Assembly (NCBI RefSeq): GCF_039929605.1
Contig: NZ_JBDSQX010000076.1
Coordinates: 25,558-89,557 of the forward strand
Length of the DNA stretch: 64,000 bases
Direction of reading: 5' to 3'
Source of the DNA: Pelomonas sp039929605
Lineage (GTDB): Bacteria > Pseudomonadota > Gammaproteobacteria > Burkholderiales > Burkholderiaceae_C
In this document: positions 35,892 to 44,678 of the stretch, piece after piece
Numbering within the stretch: position 1 is the first letter of the stretch
Layout of the letters: each line of letters begins with the position of its first letter
The notes under the pieces: model-generated
Seen by the model: only the letters and a program-made list of their open reading frames with translations
Databases searched by the model: none
Told to the model about the DNA's origin: nothing
Program-made: the position numbers and the translations under genes

Positions 35892-37019
35892 TCAGGCAAA
35901 CACCCCCGCAGTGTCCTGCATCCGGGCACTGACCTCGCCGACGTGATGCATCGTGTCGCCCCACTGCATCTCCATGACGGTCAGGCGCTTGAAGTAGTGG
36001 CTGCCGACGTATTCGTCCGTCACGCCGATGCCGCCGTGCAGCTGCGTGCACTGCTGGCCCACGAAGCGCATGGCGTTGCCGAGTTGCACCTTGGCTTGCG
36101 ACAGCGCGCGGCGGCGAGTGGCCGGCACGTCACCCAGGCGCAACGTGGCGAAGTAGCTCATCGAGCGGGCCAGTTCGAGCTGCATCTTCACGTCGGCGAT
36201 GCGGTGCTTCAGCGCCTGGAAGCTGGCGATCACGACCCCGAACTGCTTGCGCGTGTTCATGTACTCGACCGTCAACGCCAGGTATTTCTCCATGACGCCG
36301 ATGGCTTCAGCGGCTTGCGCGGCAATGCCGATGTCGGCCGCCAATTCCAGCAGCAGCAAGCCCTGGTCGGCGCCGGCGATGAGCTGGCCGGGCGTGTCGT
36401 CGAAGTGCACTTCGGCCGCGCGCGAGCCGTCATAGAGCGAATACGGTCGCGTCTGCACGCCGGCCGCCGACCGCTCGACGAGATAGAGGGCCACGCCGTG
36501 CGGCGCGTCGTCGCTGCCGGCGACGCGGGCCGGCACGATGAAGGCGTCAGCCACATCGCCGGCAGGCACCAGGCTCTTCACGCCGGTCAGCTTGCCATCG
36601 ACGGCACGTGTGGCGACCCGGTTCAGCCGGTAGCGAGATTTGGCTTCCTGGTGGGCCAGAACCACCAACGCCTCACCACCGGCTATGCGCGGCAGCCAGG
36701 CGGCCTGCAACTCGTCGGGCGCGTGGCTCAGCAGCGCGGGCGCGATCAGCGCACCCTGGGCCACCGGCTCCATGACGAGGCCGCGCCCGAGTTCTTCCAT
36801 GACCACCATGGCCTCGACGGCACCAAAGCCCAGGCCGCCGTGGGCTTCCGGCACGGCCAACGCGGTCAGGCCCAGGCCGGCCAGGCCGTCCCACGCGGCG
36901 CGGTCGAAGCCACCGGCTCGCTCGATCCGGACGCGGCGCTCGAACGTGTAGTCCTTCTCCATAAAACGGCGCACGGCGTCGCGCAGGGCTTCCTGGTCTT
37001 CAGAGAAATCGAAATCCAT
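35892..37019 (-). CDS. Acyl-CoA dehydrogenase, second of a pair
   Basis: 375 residues from the ATG at 37019, selected for the GGGAGA upstream; a TTG at 37043 is also in frame. FSEDQEALRDAVRRFMEKDY at the start, GGLGFGAVEAMVVMEELGRG, and late RKQFGVVIASFQALKHRIAD and QLHGGIGVTDEY mark the ACAD fold. Some usual substrate-pocket residues are poorly kept, as often seen in the smaller partner of heteromeric ACADs such as pimeloyl-CoA dehydrogenase small subunits. It follows its partner by 16 bases. Confidence 0.85.
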   Translation of the reverse strand: MDFDFSEDQEALRDAVRRFMEKDYTFERRVRIERAGGFDRAAWDGLAGLGLTALAVPEAHGGLGFGAVEAMVVMEELGRGLVMEPVAQGALIAPALLSHAPDELQAAWLPRIAGGEALVVLAHQEAKSRYRLNRVATRAVDGKLTGVKSLVPAGDVADAFIVPARVAGSDDAPHGVALYLVERSAAGVQTRPYSLYDGSRAAEVHFDDTPGQLIAGADQGLLLLELAADIGIAAQAAEAIGVMEKYLALTVEYMNTRKQFGVVIASFQALKHRIADVKMQLELARSMSYFATLRLGDVPATRRRALSQAKVQLGNAMRFVGQQCTQLHGGIGVTDEYVGSHYFKRLTVMEMQWGDTMHHVGEVSARMQDTAGVFA

Positions 37020-37035
37020 TTGTTTTGTCTCCCGC

Positions 37036-38235
37036 TCAGCCAAGCACCGTCTGCGCGACGATGTTGCGTTGCACTTCGTTCGAGCCGCCGTAGATCGTCG
37101 TCTTGCGGACGTTCAGATAGTTGCCGGTCAGCGGGATGGCATGCGATGCACCGCCTATCCACGTGCCGCCCAGCCACTGATCGCCCTGCCAGCCCGCCTC
37201 CATCGCTTCATGGACGTAGGGCAGGGCCAGCGGGCCGCCGGCCAGCATCATCAGCTCGGTGTAGCGCTGCTGCAGTTCGCTGCCGCGGATCTTCAAGAGA
37301 CCGGCGACGTCCAGTGGCTGCTTGCCAGTGCGTTCGCCGGACAGCACCCGCAGCACCATCATTTCAAGCGCGACGATGTCGACCTCGCACAGCGCGATCT
37401 GGTCGCGAAAGCGCGCGTCGTCCATCAGGCCCTCGGCCTTGGCGATGCGCTTGAGCCGCTCCAGCTCACGCTTGCCGCGGTTCACGTCGGCGATGTTGGT
37501 GCGCTCGTGCGAGAGCAGGTGCTTGGCGTAGGTCCAACCCTTGTTCTCCTCGCCGATCAGGTTCTCGGCCGGCACCTCGACGTTGTCGAACCAGACCTCG
37601 TTCACCTCGTGTTCGCCGTCGAGCATGATGATGGGCTTGACGCTGACGCCCGGGGTCGTCATGTCGATCAGCAGGAAGCTGATGCCGGTCTGCGGCTTGC
37701 CTTCGCTGGAGGTGCGCACCAGGCAAAAGATCCAGTCGCCGTACTGGCCCAGCGTCGTCCAGGTCTTCTGGCCGTTGACGATGTACTTGTCGCCCTGGCG
37801 TTCTGCACGGCACTTCAGCGAGGCCAGGTCCGAGCCCGAACCCGGCTCGCTGTAGCCCTGGCTCCACCACACCTCACCGCTCATGATGCCCGGCAGGAAG
37901 CGCTGCTGCTGCTCCGGCGTGCCGAAGGCCATGATGACCGGCGCGACCATGACGGGACCAAACGGCACGATGCGCGGCGCACAGGCCAGCGCACATTCCT
38001 CTTCGAACAGATGGCGCTGCACGGCATTCCAGCCCGGCCCACCGAACTGCTGGGGCCAAGCCCAGCCGTGCCAGCCTTTTGCGCCGAGGATCTTCGCCCA
38101 GCGCTGCAGATCGTCCTTGTTCAGGCGCAGCGCATGGCGAACCTTGTGGGCGATGTCGGCCGGCAGGTTGGTGCGCACCCATTCGCGCACCTCGGCGCGG
38201 AAGGCCAATTCCGCATCGGTGAAGTTGAGGTCCAT
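37036..38235 (-). CDS. Acyl-CoA dehydrogenase, first of a pair
   Basis: 399 residues. FTDAELAFRAEVREWVRTNLP, QGYSEPGSGSDLASL (FAD contact), NGQKTWTTLGQYGDWIFCLV, and late NYLNVRKTTIYGGSNEVQRN identify it as an ACAD. Resembles the large subunit of pimeloyl-CoA-type enzymes. The following gene is a smaller ACAD, so a heteromeric enzyme oxidising dicarboxylic, branched or cyclic acyl-CoAs is plausible; this is inference. It starts a long leftward run (ACADs, DUF3617, rsuA, ribF, ileS, lspA). Confidence 0.88.
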   Translation of the reverse strand: MDLNFTDAELAFRAEVREWVRTNLPADIAHKVRHALRLNKDDLQRWAKILGAKGWHGWAWPQQFGGPGWNAVQRHLFEEECALACAPRIVPFGPVMVAPVIMAFGTPEQQQRFLPGIMSGEVWWSQGYSEPGSGSDLASLKCRAERQGDKYIVNGQKTWTTLGQYGDWIFCLVRTSSEGKPQTGISFLLIDMTTPGVSVKPIIMLDGEHEVNEVWFDNVEVPAENLIGEENKGWTYAKHLLSHERTNIADVNRGKRELERLKRIAKAEGLMDDARFRDQIALCEVDIVALEMMVLRVLSGERTGKQPLDVAGLLKIRGSELQQRYTELMMLAGGPLALPYVHEAMEAGWQGDQWLGGTWIGGASHAIPLTGNYLNVRKTTIYGGSNEVQRNIVAQTVLG

Positions 38236-38329
38236 GTCTCGCGTGTGGTGATGTGAATGCCGGACTTTTTAGCACGGTCGTTCGCATCTGCACTGTCCGG
38301 CCTGGGACAGTTGAGCGAGGCAGATCTCA

Positions 38330-38361
38330 AAAAGCAGAAAGGCACTCCGAAGAGTGCCTTT
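38330..38361 (-). terminator. Terminator of the PEP-CTERM surface-protein gene
   Basis: AAAGGCACT(C)...(G)AGTGCCTTT, a 10-bp stem. On the - strand it is followed by CTGCTTTTTGAG. It lies between the 38383 stop and the start of the ACAD gene. Confidence 0.7.
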
Positions 38362-38382
38362 CAACAAGATGGAAGCCAGTGA

Positions 38383-39375
38383 TCAGGCAGCCATCTTGGC
38401 CTTGCGGCGGCGCAGGCCGGCCACGCCAAGCAGTGCAACGCTGGTCAGGGCCAGCGTGGCGGGTTCCGGCACCTTGACGCTGGTGCCGCCACAAACGCCA
38501 TTCGTTCCGACGGTGCTCGCGCACTTCGTGCCCGCGACTGAGAACAGCTTGAAATAGTCGCCGCCGTTGTCCAACGAGCCCACGTTTTCGGTGGCGATGG
38601 TGTTCGCCGAAGTCGAGGTTTGCGTGAAACCTTGGTTGTAGGCAGTGATCAGCCACCAGCTCGAGGATTTGCCGGAGCCGTTGACGGCGTTGTAGGGGTT
38701 GGTGATGTCGTAGGCCGCAGTGCCGTAGTTACCCACCAGTTCCCAGCCTGCCATCGTGCCGGCAGCCTGACCCACCAACGCCGTCGGCGATCCGGTGGGG
38801 GTGCCCGTACCGGTCCAGCGGAACACGGACAGGTCCACTTGGGTCGTGCCGTTCTGAATCAGCGTCGTGCCGGTCGGGCAGCTGGCATCGTTGGTCAGTG
38901 TCGTGATGGAGTTCGTGACGTTGTTCTTGCACTGGCCGTTGGATGTGTAGCCCAGGCCAATGCTGGTCAGCACGGTGGAGGCGCTGAACTGCATCAGGAC
39001 GCCTTCGGTATTGCCGGTGTTGTCGAGTGCGTGGTTGGGCGTGGCGTTGCCGTCAGAAATCATGCCTTGACCATTGCCGGCGTACAAAGTCAGGCCAGCA
39101 GCTGTCCAGTTGCCATTGACGTTGCCCGTCGTCGTGTTGTTCGTCGTGTAGACGCCGCTCAGCTTGACGGTCGTGTTGTCCACCAGGCTGCCCGTGCTTG
39201 CGCAGGTGTTGCCGCCGCCGTTCGCGCCAGAAGTATTCACCGCGCTGCAATTGGTGTTGTTGCCGACAGTGCCCAGCGAATTGTCGAAGGTCCACACCGC
39301 ATGAGCGCTGGTGGACATCAGCGCGGCGCAGGCGCCCAGTGCCATCAAGTTCCAGCGAATATTGCGAATTGTCAT
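38383..39375 (-). CDS. PEP-CTERM surface protein (exosortase-dependent)
   Basis: 330 residues. The ATG at 39375 has GAAGGG at proper spacing. Signal peptide (LMALGACAALMSTSAHA), then VWTFDNSLGTVGNN and a Ser/Thr/Asn/Gly-rich body with several cysteines (for instance TNCS, NTCAST, GQCKNN, ASCPTG, TKCAST). The sorting signal VPEPATLALTSVALLGVAG is followed by LRRRKAKMAA. It may belong to the XDP1-type exosortase-dependent family, but I am unsure. Preceded by a sigma-54-type promoter and a perfect inverted repeat, and encoded next to prsT. Confidence 0.85.
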   Translation of the reverse strand: MTIRNIRWNLMALGACAALMSTSAHAVWTFDNSLGTVGNNTNCSAVNTSGANGGGNTCASTGSLVDNTTVKLSGVYTTNNTTTGNVNGNWTAAGLTLYAGNGQGMISDGNATPNHALDNTGNTEGVLMQFSASTVLTSIGLGYTSNGQCKNNVTNSITTLTNDASCPTGTTLIQNGTTQVDLSVFRWTGTGTPTGSPTALVGQAAGTMAGWELVGNYGTAAYDITNPYNAVNGSGKSSSWWLITAYNQGFTQTSTSANTIATENVGSLDNGGDYFKLFSVAGTKCASTVGTNGVCGGTSVKVPEPATLALTSVALLGVAGLRRRKAKMAA

Positions 39376-39426
39376 TTTTATGCCCTTCGGTGCGGTGTCA
39401 GTGTGGTGCATCGGCTTCGTAACAAT

Positions 39427-39444
39427 CAGCAAGCCAGATGCCAA
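39427..39444 (-). promoter_or_regulatory. Sigma-54 (-24/-12) promoter for the PEP-CTERM gene
   Basis: The - strand reads TTGGCATCTGGCTTGCTG, matching TTGGCA-N6-TTGC with the required GG-N10-GC spacing (GG at 39442-39441, GC at 39430-39429). Transcription would begin about 39418, giving a ~42-base leader. Sigma-54 control of PEP-CTERM genes through PrsK/PrsR is known in related organisms. Confidence 0.7.
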
Positions 39445-39460
39445 CTGAAAAATGTCTTAC

Positions 39461-39498
39461 TGCACAACGGCTTAGGAAGTCCATCCCGCCGTTGTGCA
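39461..39498 (-). promoter_or_regulatory. Perfect 11-bp inverted repeat upstream of the sigma-54 promoter
   Basis: TGCACAACGGC (39461-39471) and GCCGTTGTGCA (39488-39498) are perfect inverted copies with a 16-base spacer, centred about 60 bases upstream of the predicted start. It may be an enhancer-binding site, or a terminator of prsT, since CATTTTT lies just past it on the - strand. Confidence 0.6.
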
Positions 39499-39544
39499 TC
39501 AAAGTGTAAGGATGGCTGACGCGTTGGTGGGTCATTTCGATCCC

Positions 39545-42364
39545 TCAGTTGAGGGTGAGTAGCAACTGCTTCGCATCCGCCGCCGTGGCAAAAGTCGCGG
39601 CGTTGCGCAGCGCAGCATTCAGTTCCTCGCGGGCTTCGGCCCTGCGGCCCGCCTGAGCCAGCACTGCGGCGAGGTGATAGCGGACGTCGGGGTCTTCCGG
39701 TGCGCGCAGCCGGGCGTCGCGCAGCAGTTGCAGCGCGCGTTCGGCGTTGCCGGCGCGGTGATTGGCCCAACCGGCCGTGTCGAGCAGCGCCGGATTGCGG
39801 GTGTCGTTTTTCAGTGCGCGTTCGGCGACGTCTGTAGCGCCAGGATCCTTGAGTTCCATCAGCACGTTGGCGAGGTTGTTCAGCGCAGCCGTGTTGGAGG
39901 GACTGGTTTTCAGCAGGGCTTCATACTGGCGGCGGGCACCGGCGAAGTCGCGCGCCTGCACCAACAGCTCGGCCAGGGCATTGCGCACGCTGGCGTCATT
40001 GGGGCTCCTGCGGAGCCAGCTTTCGCCCAGTTCGCTGGCGGACTTCAGACCGCCTTGCGCGGCCTGAACGCGCATCAGGCGCGTGAGTGTTGTCGATGAC
40101 TTGTCGAGTTCGTGCGCCTTGCGAAGCGCTTCCAGCGCGGTGGCGCCCTGGCCCTTGCGCAGCGCGGCTTCTGCCAACAGGTTGTAGCCGAGCGGCGATT
40201 TCGGGTTGGCGTCGATGATCTGTCGCGCCCGCTGTTCAGCTGAGGCGGTGTTGCCCTGGGCCAGCTCGACGCTGGAGAGCATGGCCACCGAAGCCTGATC
40301 GTTGGGCGTGCCGCTGAGCGCCTTGTCCAGCGTGTAGGCGGCGCCCTTCAGGTCCTGGGCAAAAACCTGCTGCCGCGCGATCTCAACGAGGCGCGGCGTG
40401 TCGAACGCGGCGCGCCGCGCGGCGTTGACGAGCGTGGATCTGGTCCCCTCGCCGTCGCCGTTGGCAAGCTGCGCAGCGGCATAGGCCCGCAAAGCTTCGA
40501 CATCCTCAGGCAGCTTGGACAGCAGCACCTTGGCCGCTTCGAGCGCGCGTGGGGCCTGGCCTTTGCGAAGATGCCAAGCGACAAGGGCGAAATTGACTCG
40601 AGTTTCGCGTTGGCCGCTCGCCGCAGCAGCGCTGTCCAGCCATTTCAGCGCCTCGTCATCCTTGCCTCGCATCTCGTTGACAAGGGCCAGTTCGAAAAGC
40701 AGGTTGACGTTGCGTTCGTCATCCTTCAGCGCGGCCTTCAAACGCTTTTCAGCAGCGTCGAAATTGCCCGTGAGGGCGTCAATGCGGGCCAGGCCGAGCT
40801 TGGCTTCGAGCTGCCCGGCGTCAAGCTTCAAGGCTTTCTCGTAGCCGGCTCGACCACCGGCGTAGTCGCGCGCCTGGGTCTTGGCGTAGGCCTGCACCAT
40901 CAGCACGGTGGCGTTGTTGGGGTTGGCGCGGACGAGGGATTCGGCAACGGCCAGCGCCTTGGCGGGCTGGTTGTCACGCAGATGGACGGTGACCAGGGCG
41001 AGACCGGCGTAGGTCTGCCTGGGATCGGCTTTGTAGGCCTTGGCGAGCTCGTCTTCGGCCAGGGCCGGTTGGCCGGATTGCAGCAGGGACAGGCCGAGCG
41101 CAGTGCGGTATTCGGCGGAGTCCTTTGCCTTGAGCGCGTCTTGCATGAGCTGGACGGCACGCGCATGGCGGCCCAGGCGCATGTGGGCATTGGCCAGCAT
41201 CAGCAACGCCTGGCCGTCGTTCGGGTGGGACTTCACATAGCCGTCGAGCAACTCAACCGCGCGGTTCACATTGCGCTCAGCCAGCGCGATCTGGGCCAGC
41301 AGCTTGATCAGGGGGCTGCCCGGCTGCTGGCGCGAAGCCAGTTCCAGGAAAGGCTTGGACTTCTCCAGTTCGCCCAGGCCATAGTGGGCTAGGCCGTTGA
41401 GCATCAACAACTGGGCGCGGTAGCGGATGTATTCGATGGGGACCGGGTCGAGCAGGTCGGTGACCTTCTTCAAGGCCGCCCGGGAGGTCGCCATGTCGCC
41501 GGCACGCTCGGCGAGCACGGCGCGCAGGTAGGAGCCGCGCGGGTCGCTGGGCTGGAGGCGTTGCAGCGCGTCGACCTCGGCCAGCGCGTCGGCGTCGCGG
41601 TTCAGGTCGACCAGAAGGCCGGCGCGGGCGAGGTGGGATTCAGAGTGTTTGGGCTGAGCCTTGATGGCGCGTTCGTAGCCGGCCAGCGCCTGGGCCACCT
41701 GCCCGTTGGCGTGGAAAATTGACGCCTTCTGGTAGAGCGCTTCGCCGTTGTCGGGTGCGAGCTTGAGGGCCTGGTCTGCGGCGGCGGTGGCTTCGGCGAA
41801 CTGGCGGTTACGCACGCGCAGCGGCACTTCGGCCAGCCAACCATTCACCTCGCCAGTGTTGATGGCACGCGCTTGCGCCACGCTGGCCAGCGCTGCCTTG
41901 GTGTCGCCCAGGTCTGACTGCGCGAGTGCGCGCTCCAGCAGCACCTGTTGCTGGATGCCGGGAGGGAGCCCGGCGGGCTGCAGGCGCGGGTCTTCCAGCA
42001 TCTGGGGCTGCTTGCCTTGGGCGTTCATCGCCCTGGCCAGCACAACCGCGACCTCAGCGCGGTTGACGCCCAGCCGGATTGCCTCTCCGAGCTGGAATTC
42101 AGCGGCGGCCGGCTGGCTGTCGGCCAGCAGCGCCGAGCCTAGGAGCACATGGACCGGCAACTGGCCTTTGTCGGCCTGCAGCGCGTTCTTGAGCTGAATG
42201 ATGGTGCCGGGGATGTCACGCTTCTCGTAGCGCAGCAGCGCGTCTTCATAAAAGCGCGAGGCCTTGGCGGCGTCCTGAGCCTGAATGGCCGGAGATGCGA
42301 CGACCAGCAGCGCGGCCAGCAGGCCAGAAAGCGAGGCGCGATTTGACGGTGGACGACGGGTCAT
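39545..42364 (-). CDS. prsT: PEP-CTERM system TPR-repeat protein PrsT
   Basis: 939 residues. Signal peptide (LSGLLAALLVVASPAIQAQ) without a lipobox cysteine, although many PrsT are annotated as lipoproteins. The rest is a long array of TPR repeats: ASRFYEDALLRYEKRDIPGT at the start, a GYERAIKAQPKHSESHLARA unit, and many LxxAxxxxPxN-type turns to the end. PrsT belongs to the exosortase/PEP-CTERM and exopolysaccharide systems and probably assembles export or matrix partners in the periplasm. The adjacent gene encodes a PEP-CTERM protein; no exosortase is present here. Confidence 0.85.
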   Translation of the reverse strand: MTRRPPSNRASLSGLLAALLVVASPAIQAQDAAKASRFYEDALLRYEKRDIPGTIIQLKNALQADKGQLPVHVLLGSALLADSQPAAAEFQLGEAIRLGVNRAEVAVVLARAMNAQGKQPQMLEDPRLQPAGLPPGIQQQVLLERALAQSDLGDTKAALASVAQARAINTGEVNGWLAEVPLRVRNRQFAEATAAADQALKLAPDNGEALYQKASIFHANGQVAQALAGYERAIKAQPKHSESHLARAGLLVDLNRDADALAEVDALQRLQPSDPRGSYLRAVLAERAGDMATSRAALKKVTDLLDPVPIEYIRYRAQLLMLNGLAHYGLGELEKSKPFLELASRQQPGSPLIKLLAQIALAERNVNRAVELLDGYVKSHPNDGQALLMLANAHMRLGRHARAVQLMQDALKAKDSAEYRTALGLSLLQSGQPALAEDELAKAYKADPRQTYAGLALVTVHLRDNQPAKALAVAESLVRANPNNATVLMVQAYAKTQARDYAGGRAGYEKALKLDAGQLEAKLGLARIDALTGNFDAAEKRLKAALKDDERNVNLLFELALVNEMRGKDDEALKWLDSAAAASGQRETRVNFALVAWHLRKGQAPRALEAAKVLLSKLPEDVEALRAYAAAQLANGDGEGTRSTLVNAARRAAFDTPRLVEIARQQVFAQDLKGAAYTLDKALSGTPNDQASVAMLSSVELAQGNTASAEQRARQIIDANPKSPLGYNLLAEAALRKGQGATALEALRKAHELDKSSTTLTRLMRVQAAQGGLKSASELGESWLRRSPNDASVRNALAELLVQARDFAGARRQYEALLKTSPSNTAALNNLANVLMELKDPGATDVAERALKNDTRNPALLDTAGWANHRAGNAERALQLLRDARLRAPEDPDVRYHLAAVLAQAGRRAEAREELNAALRNAATFATAADAKQLLLTLN

Positions 42365-42429
42365 CGAGGCGGGCCGCTGAGATGGGCGCCGGATTCTTGC
42401 AGAAGCCCACCCCTTCGAGCCCTGCCCCC

Positions 42430-43077
42430 TCAGTAGCGCAGCTCCAGTGTCATGACATCGTTCTCGCGCCGCATCTGAAAGCGGGTCAGGAAGCTGTTGC
42501 CCAGCAGCACGTGGCTCAGCTGCCCAGGGATGACGATGGCGCTGACGTTGCGGACTTCGATGTCGCCGATGCGGATGCTGGCTAGCTCGATCAGGAAGGC
42601 CGGCACGGTGCCGTTGGCCGTCTGGGTGACGATGCGTCGGCCGTAGAGGTAGCGCAGACCGAGCTTGTCGGCCTCGATCTGACTGATGGCCACGCTGGTG
42701 GCGCCGGTGTCGATGAGGAAGCTGGTGGCCTGGCCGTTGATGGTGCCGGTGGTCGTGTAGTGCCCGCCTTGGCCCTGTGCCATGACGATCTGGCGCGGCG
42801 CTGGTGACGAAGACAGGATGCGTGCGGGCGCGGCGCCCATCAGCAGCGTCTGACGCCGCCCCGCCACCTCGACGACGGCGCGGCCGTCTTCCAGCGAGAC
42901 CAGCCTGACACCCTTGGCCGTGGCACCGACTTCCATCGTGCGCGGCTCACCGTCAATGAGCAGCAGGGCCGCGCGCGAGCCCAGCATGCCGTTGAGCTGG
43001 ACCTGGGCCGGCGGCGCCTGCGCCTGCGCGGCCAGGGCGAGGCCGAGCAGCGCGCAAGTGAGCCAGGAACGAAGCAT
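42430..43077 (-). CDS. Retropepsin-like aspartic protease (clan AA, TIGR02281 type)
   Basis: 215 residues. Signal peptide (LTCALLGLALAAQAQA), then a domain whose active site is FLIDTGATSVAIS. The IVIPGQLSHVLLGNSFLTRF strand completes the single-domain retropepsin fold, which works as a homodimer. Probably periplasmic. Substrate unknown. One base after yajQ and 65 bases before prsT. Confidence 0.85.
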   Translation of the reverse strand: MLRSWLTCALLGLALAAQAQAPPAQVQLNGMLGSRAALLLIDGEPRTMEVGATAKGVRLVSLEDGRAVVEVAGRRQTLLMGAAPARILSSSPAPRQIVMAQGQGGHYTTTGTINGQATSFLIDTGATSVAISQIEADKLGLRYLYGRRIVTQTANGTVPAFLIELASIRIGDIEVRNVSAIVIPGQLSHVLLGNSFLTRFQMRRENDVMTLELRY

Positions 43078-43078
43078 T

Positions 43079-43567
43079 TCAGTCGCGGAAGTTGTTGTAC
43101 GTGAGCGGTGTGTCGCTGAAGCTCTTCTTCATGTGAGCGATGGCCGTCTGCAGGTCGTCGCGGTTCTTGCCGGTCACGCGCACGGCGTCGCCCTGGATGC
43201 TGGCCTGGACCTTGAGTTTGCTTTCCTTCAGCGAGGAAACGATCTTCTTGGCGAGCGTCGCCTCGATGCCTTCCTTGATCTTGTAGACCTGGCGCACCTT
43301 GTCGCCGCCGAGCTTCTCGATCTTTTCCTGCTTGTCGAGGAAGCTGATGACCACATCCTGCTTGGTCAGCTTGCCGTAGAGCACGGCTTCGATCTGCTCG
43401 AGCTGGAAATCGCTGTCGCCGGTCGAATGGATTTCCTTCTCTTTCAACTCGACCTTGGCGCCGGTTCCCTTGAAGTCAAAACGTGTGCCGATTTCCTTGA
43501 TGGCGTTGTCCACGCCATTTCGAATCTTGACGTGGTCGGGTTCTAGAACGGTGTCGAAGCTGGGCAT
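43079..43567 (-). CDS. YajQ family nucleotide-binding protein
   Basis: 162 residues from the ATG at 43567: MPSFDTVLEPDHVKIRNGVD, RFDFKGTGAKVEL and VRVTGKNRDDLQTAI are YajQ hallmarks. Members bind RNA or nucleotides, and some bind cyclic di-GMP and act as effectors. It is divergent from murB with only 37 bases between starts, so their promoters overlap. Confidence 0.92.
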   Translation of the reverse strand: MPSFDTVLEPDHVKIRNGVDNAIKEIGTRFDFKGTGAKVELKEKEIHSTGDSDFQLEQIEAVLYGKLTKQDVVISFLDKQEKIEKLGGDKVRQVYKIKEGIEATLAKKIVSSLKESKLKVQASIQGDAVRVTGKNRDDLQTAIAHMKKSFSDTPLTYNNFRD

Positions 43568-43604
43568 TTGAAAAATAGTGGTGTGGGTCTGCGAAAATTT
43601 TCCC

Positions 43605-44678
43605 ATGTCTGCCAGCGCCCATACCCCCTCGAACGGAGTGCCCGCCAGCCTCGTGATCGAAACCGACGTCAATCTCAAGCCCTACAACACCTTCGGCCTG
43701 CCCGCCGTTGCCCGGCGCCTCGTGCGGATTCGCGAGGCCGCCGACGTGCGGCGTGTCGTCGACCACCCGGAGCTGGGCCGGGCGCCCAAGTTCGTGCTGG
43801 GCGGCGGCAGCAACCTCGTGCTGACCAAGGACGTCGAGGCGGTCGTGCTGAAGGTGGAAATCGCCGGCATCCGGCTGCTCGAGGAGCGGGACGACGCCTG
43901 GATCATCGAGGCCGGTGCGGGTGTCGTCTGGCATGAACTGGTCACCTGGACTCTCGATCACGGTTTTCCGGGGCTGGAGAACATGGCGCTGATTCCGGGC
44001 ACCGTCGGCGCGGCACCCGTTCAGAACATCGGCGCCTACGGCATCGAAGTCAAGGACAGGCTGGAGGCGGTGGAGGTCATGGACCTCATCACCGGCCGGC
44101 CGGCGCTGCTGCCGGCCGAGGTGTGCCGCTTCGGCTATCGCGACAGCGTCTTCAAGCAAAGCGACTTCGGCGGCCTGGCCGGCAAGAGCGTTATCACCCG
44201 CGTGCGGTTTCGCCTGCCCAAGCCCTGGCAGCCGGTGCTGGGCTACCTGGAACTGGAGCGCAAGATGGCCGAGACGGGCATTGCCGCGCCCGATGCGCGC
44301 CAGATCTACGACTGGATCGTCGCCGTGCGCCGCGCCAAGCTGCCCGACCCGGCCGTCATCGGCAATGCCGGCAGCTTCTTCAAGAACCCCGTCGTTACGG
44401 CCGAGCAGTGCAAGGACATCATCGGCCGCGACCCCGGCATCGTTCACTATCCCATGCCGGACGGAAGCGTGAAGCTGGCGGCCGGGTGGATGATTGACGC
44501 CTGTGGCTGGAAGGGGAAGACAGTGGGCGGAGCGGCGGTGTACGACAAGCAGGCGTTGGTGCTGGTGAACAAGGCGGACGCGCGCGGCGCGGAGGTCGTG
44601 ACGCTGGCACGGGCGATTCAGGAAAGCGTCTACGGGCGCTTTGGCATCCGGCTGGAGCCGGAACCGGTGGTGCTGTGA
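43605..44678 (+). CDS. murB: UDP-N-acetylenolpyruvoylglucosamine reductase
   Basis: 357 residues, type I MurB. YNTFGLPAVARRLV, KFVLGGGSNLVLT, ENMALIPGTVGAAPVQNIGAYG and GNAGSFFKNPVV are conserved FAD- and substrate-binding segments. Reduces the enolpyruvyl group in peptidoglycan precursor synthesis. Its stop overlaps the start of the ligase gene by one base. Confidence 0.95.
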   Translation: MSASAHTPSNGVPASLVIETDVNLKPYNTFGLPAVARRLVRIREAADVRRVVDHPELGRAPKFVLGGGSNLVLTKDVEAVVLKVEIAGIRLLEERDDAWIIEAGAGVVWHELVTWTLDHGFPGLENMALIPGTVGAAPVQNIGAYGIEVKDRLEAVEVMDLITGRPALLPAEVCRFGYRDSVFKQSDFGGLAGKSVITRVRFRLPKPWQPVLGYLELERKMAETGIAAPDARQIYDWIVAVRRAKLPDPAVIGNAGSFFKNPVVTAEQCKDIIGRDPGIVHYPMPDGSVKLAAGWMIDACGWKGKTVGGAAVYDKQALVLVNKADARGAEVVTLARAIQESVYGRFGIRLEPEPVVL

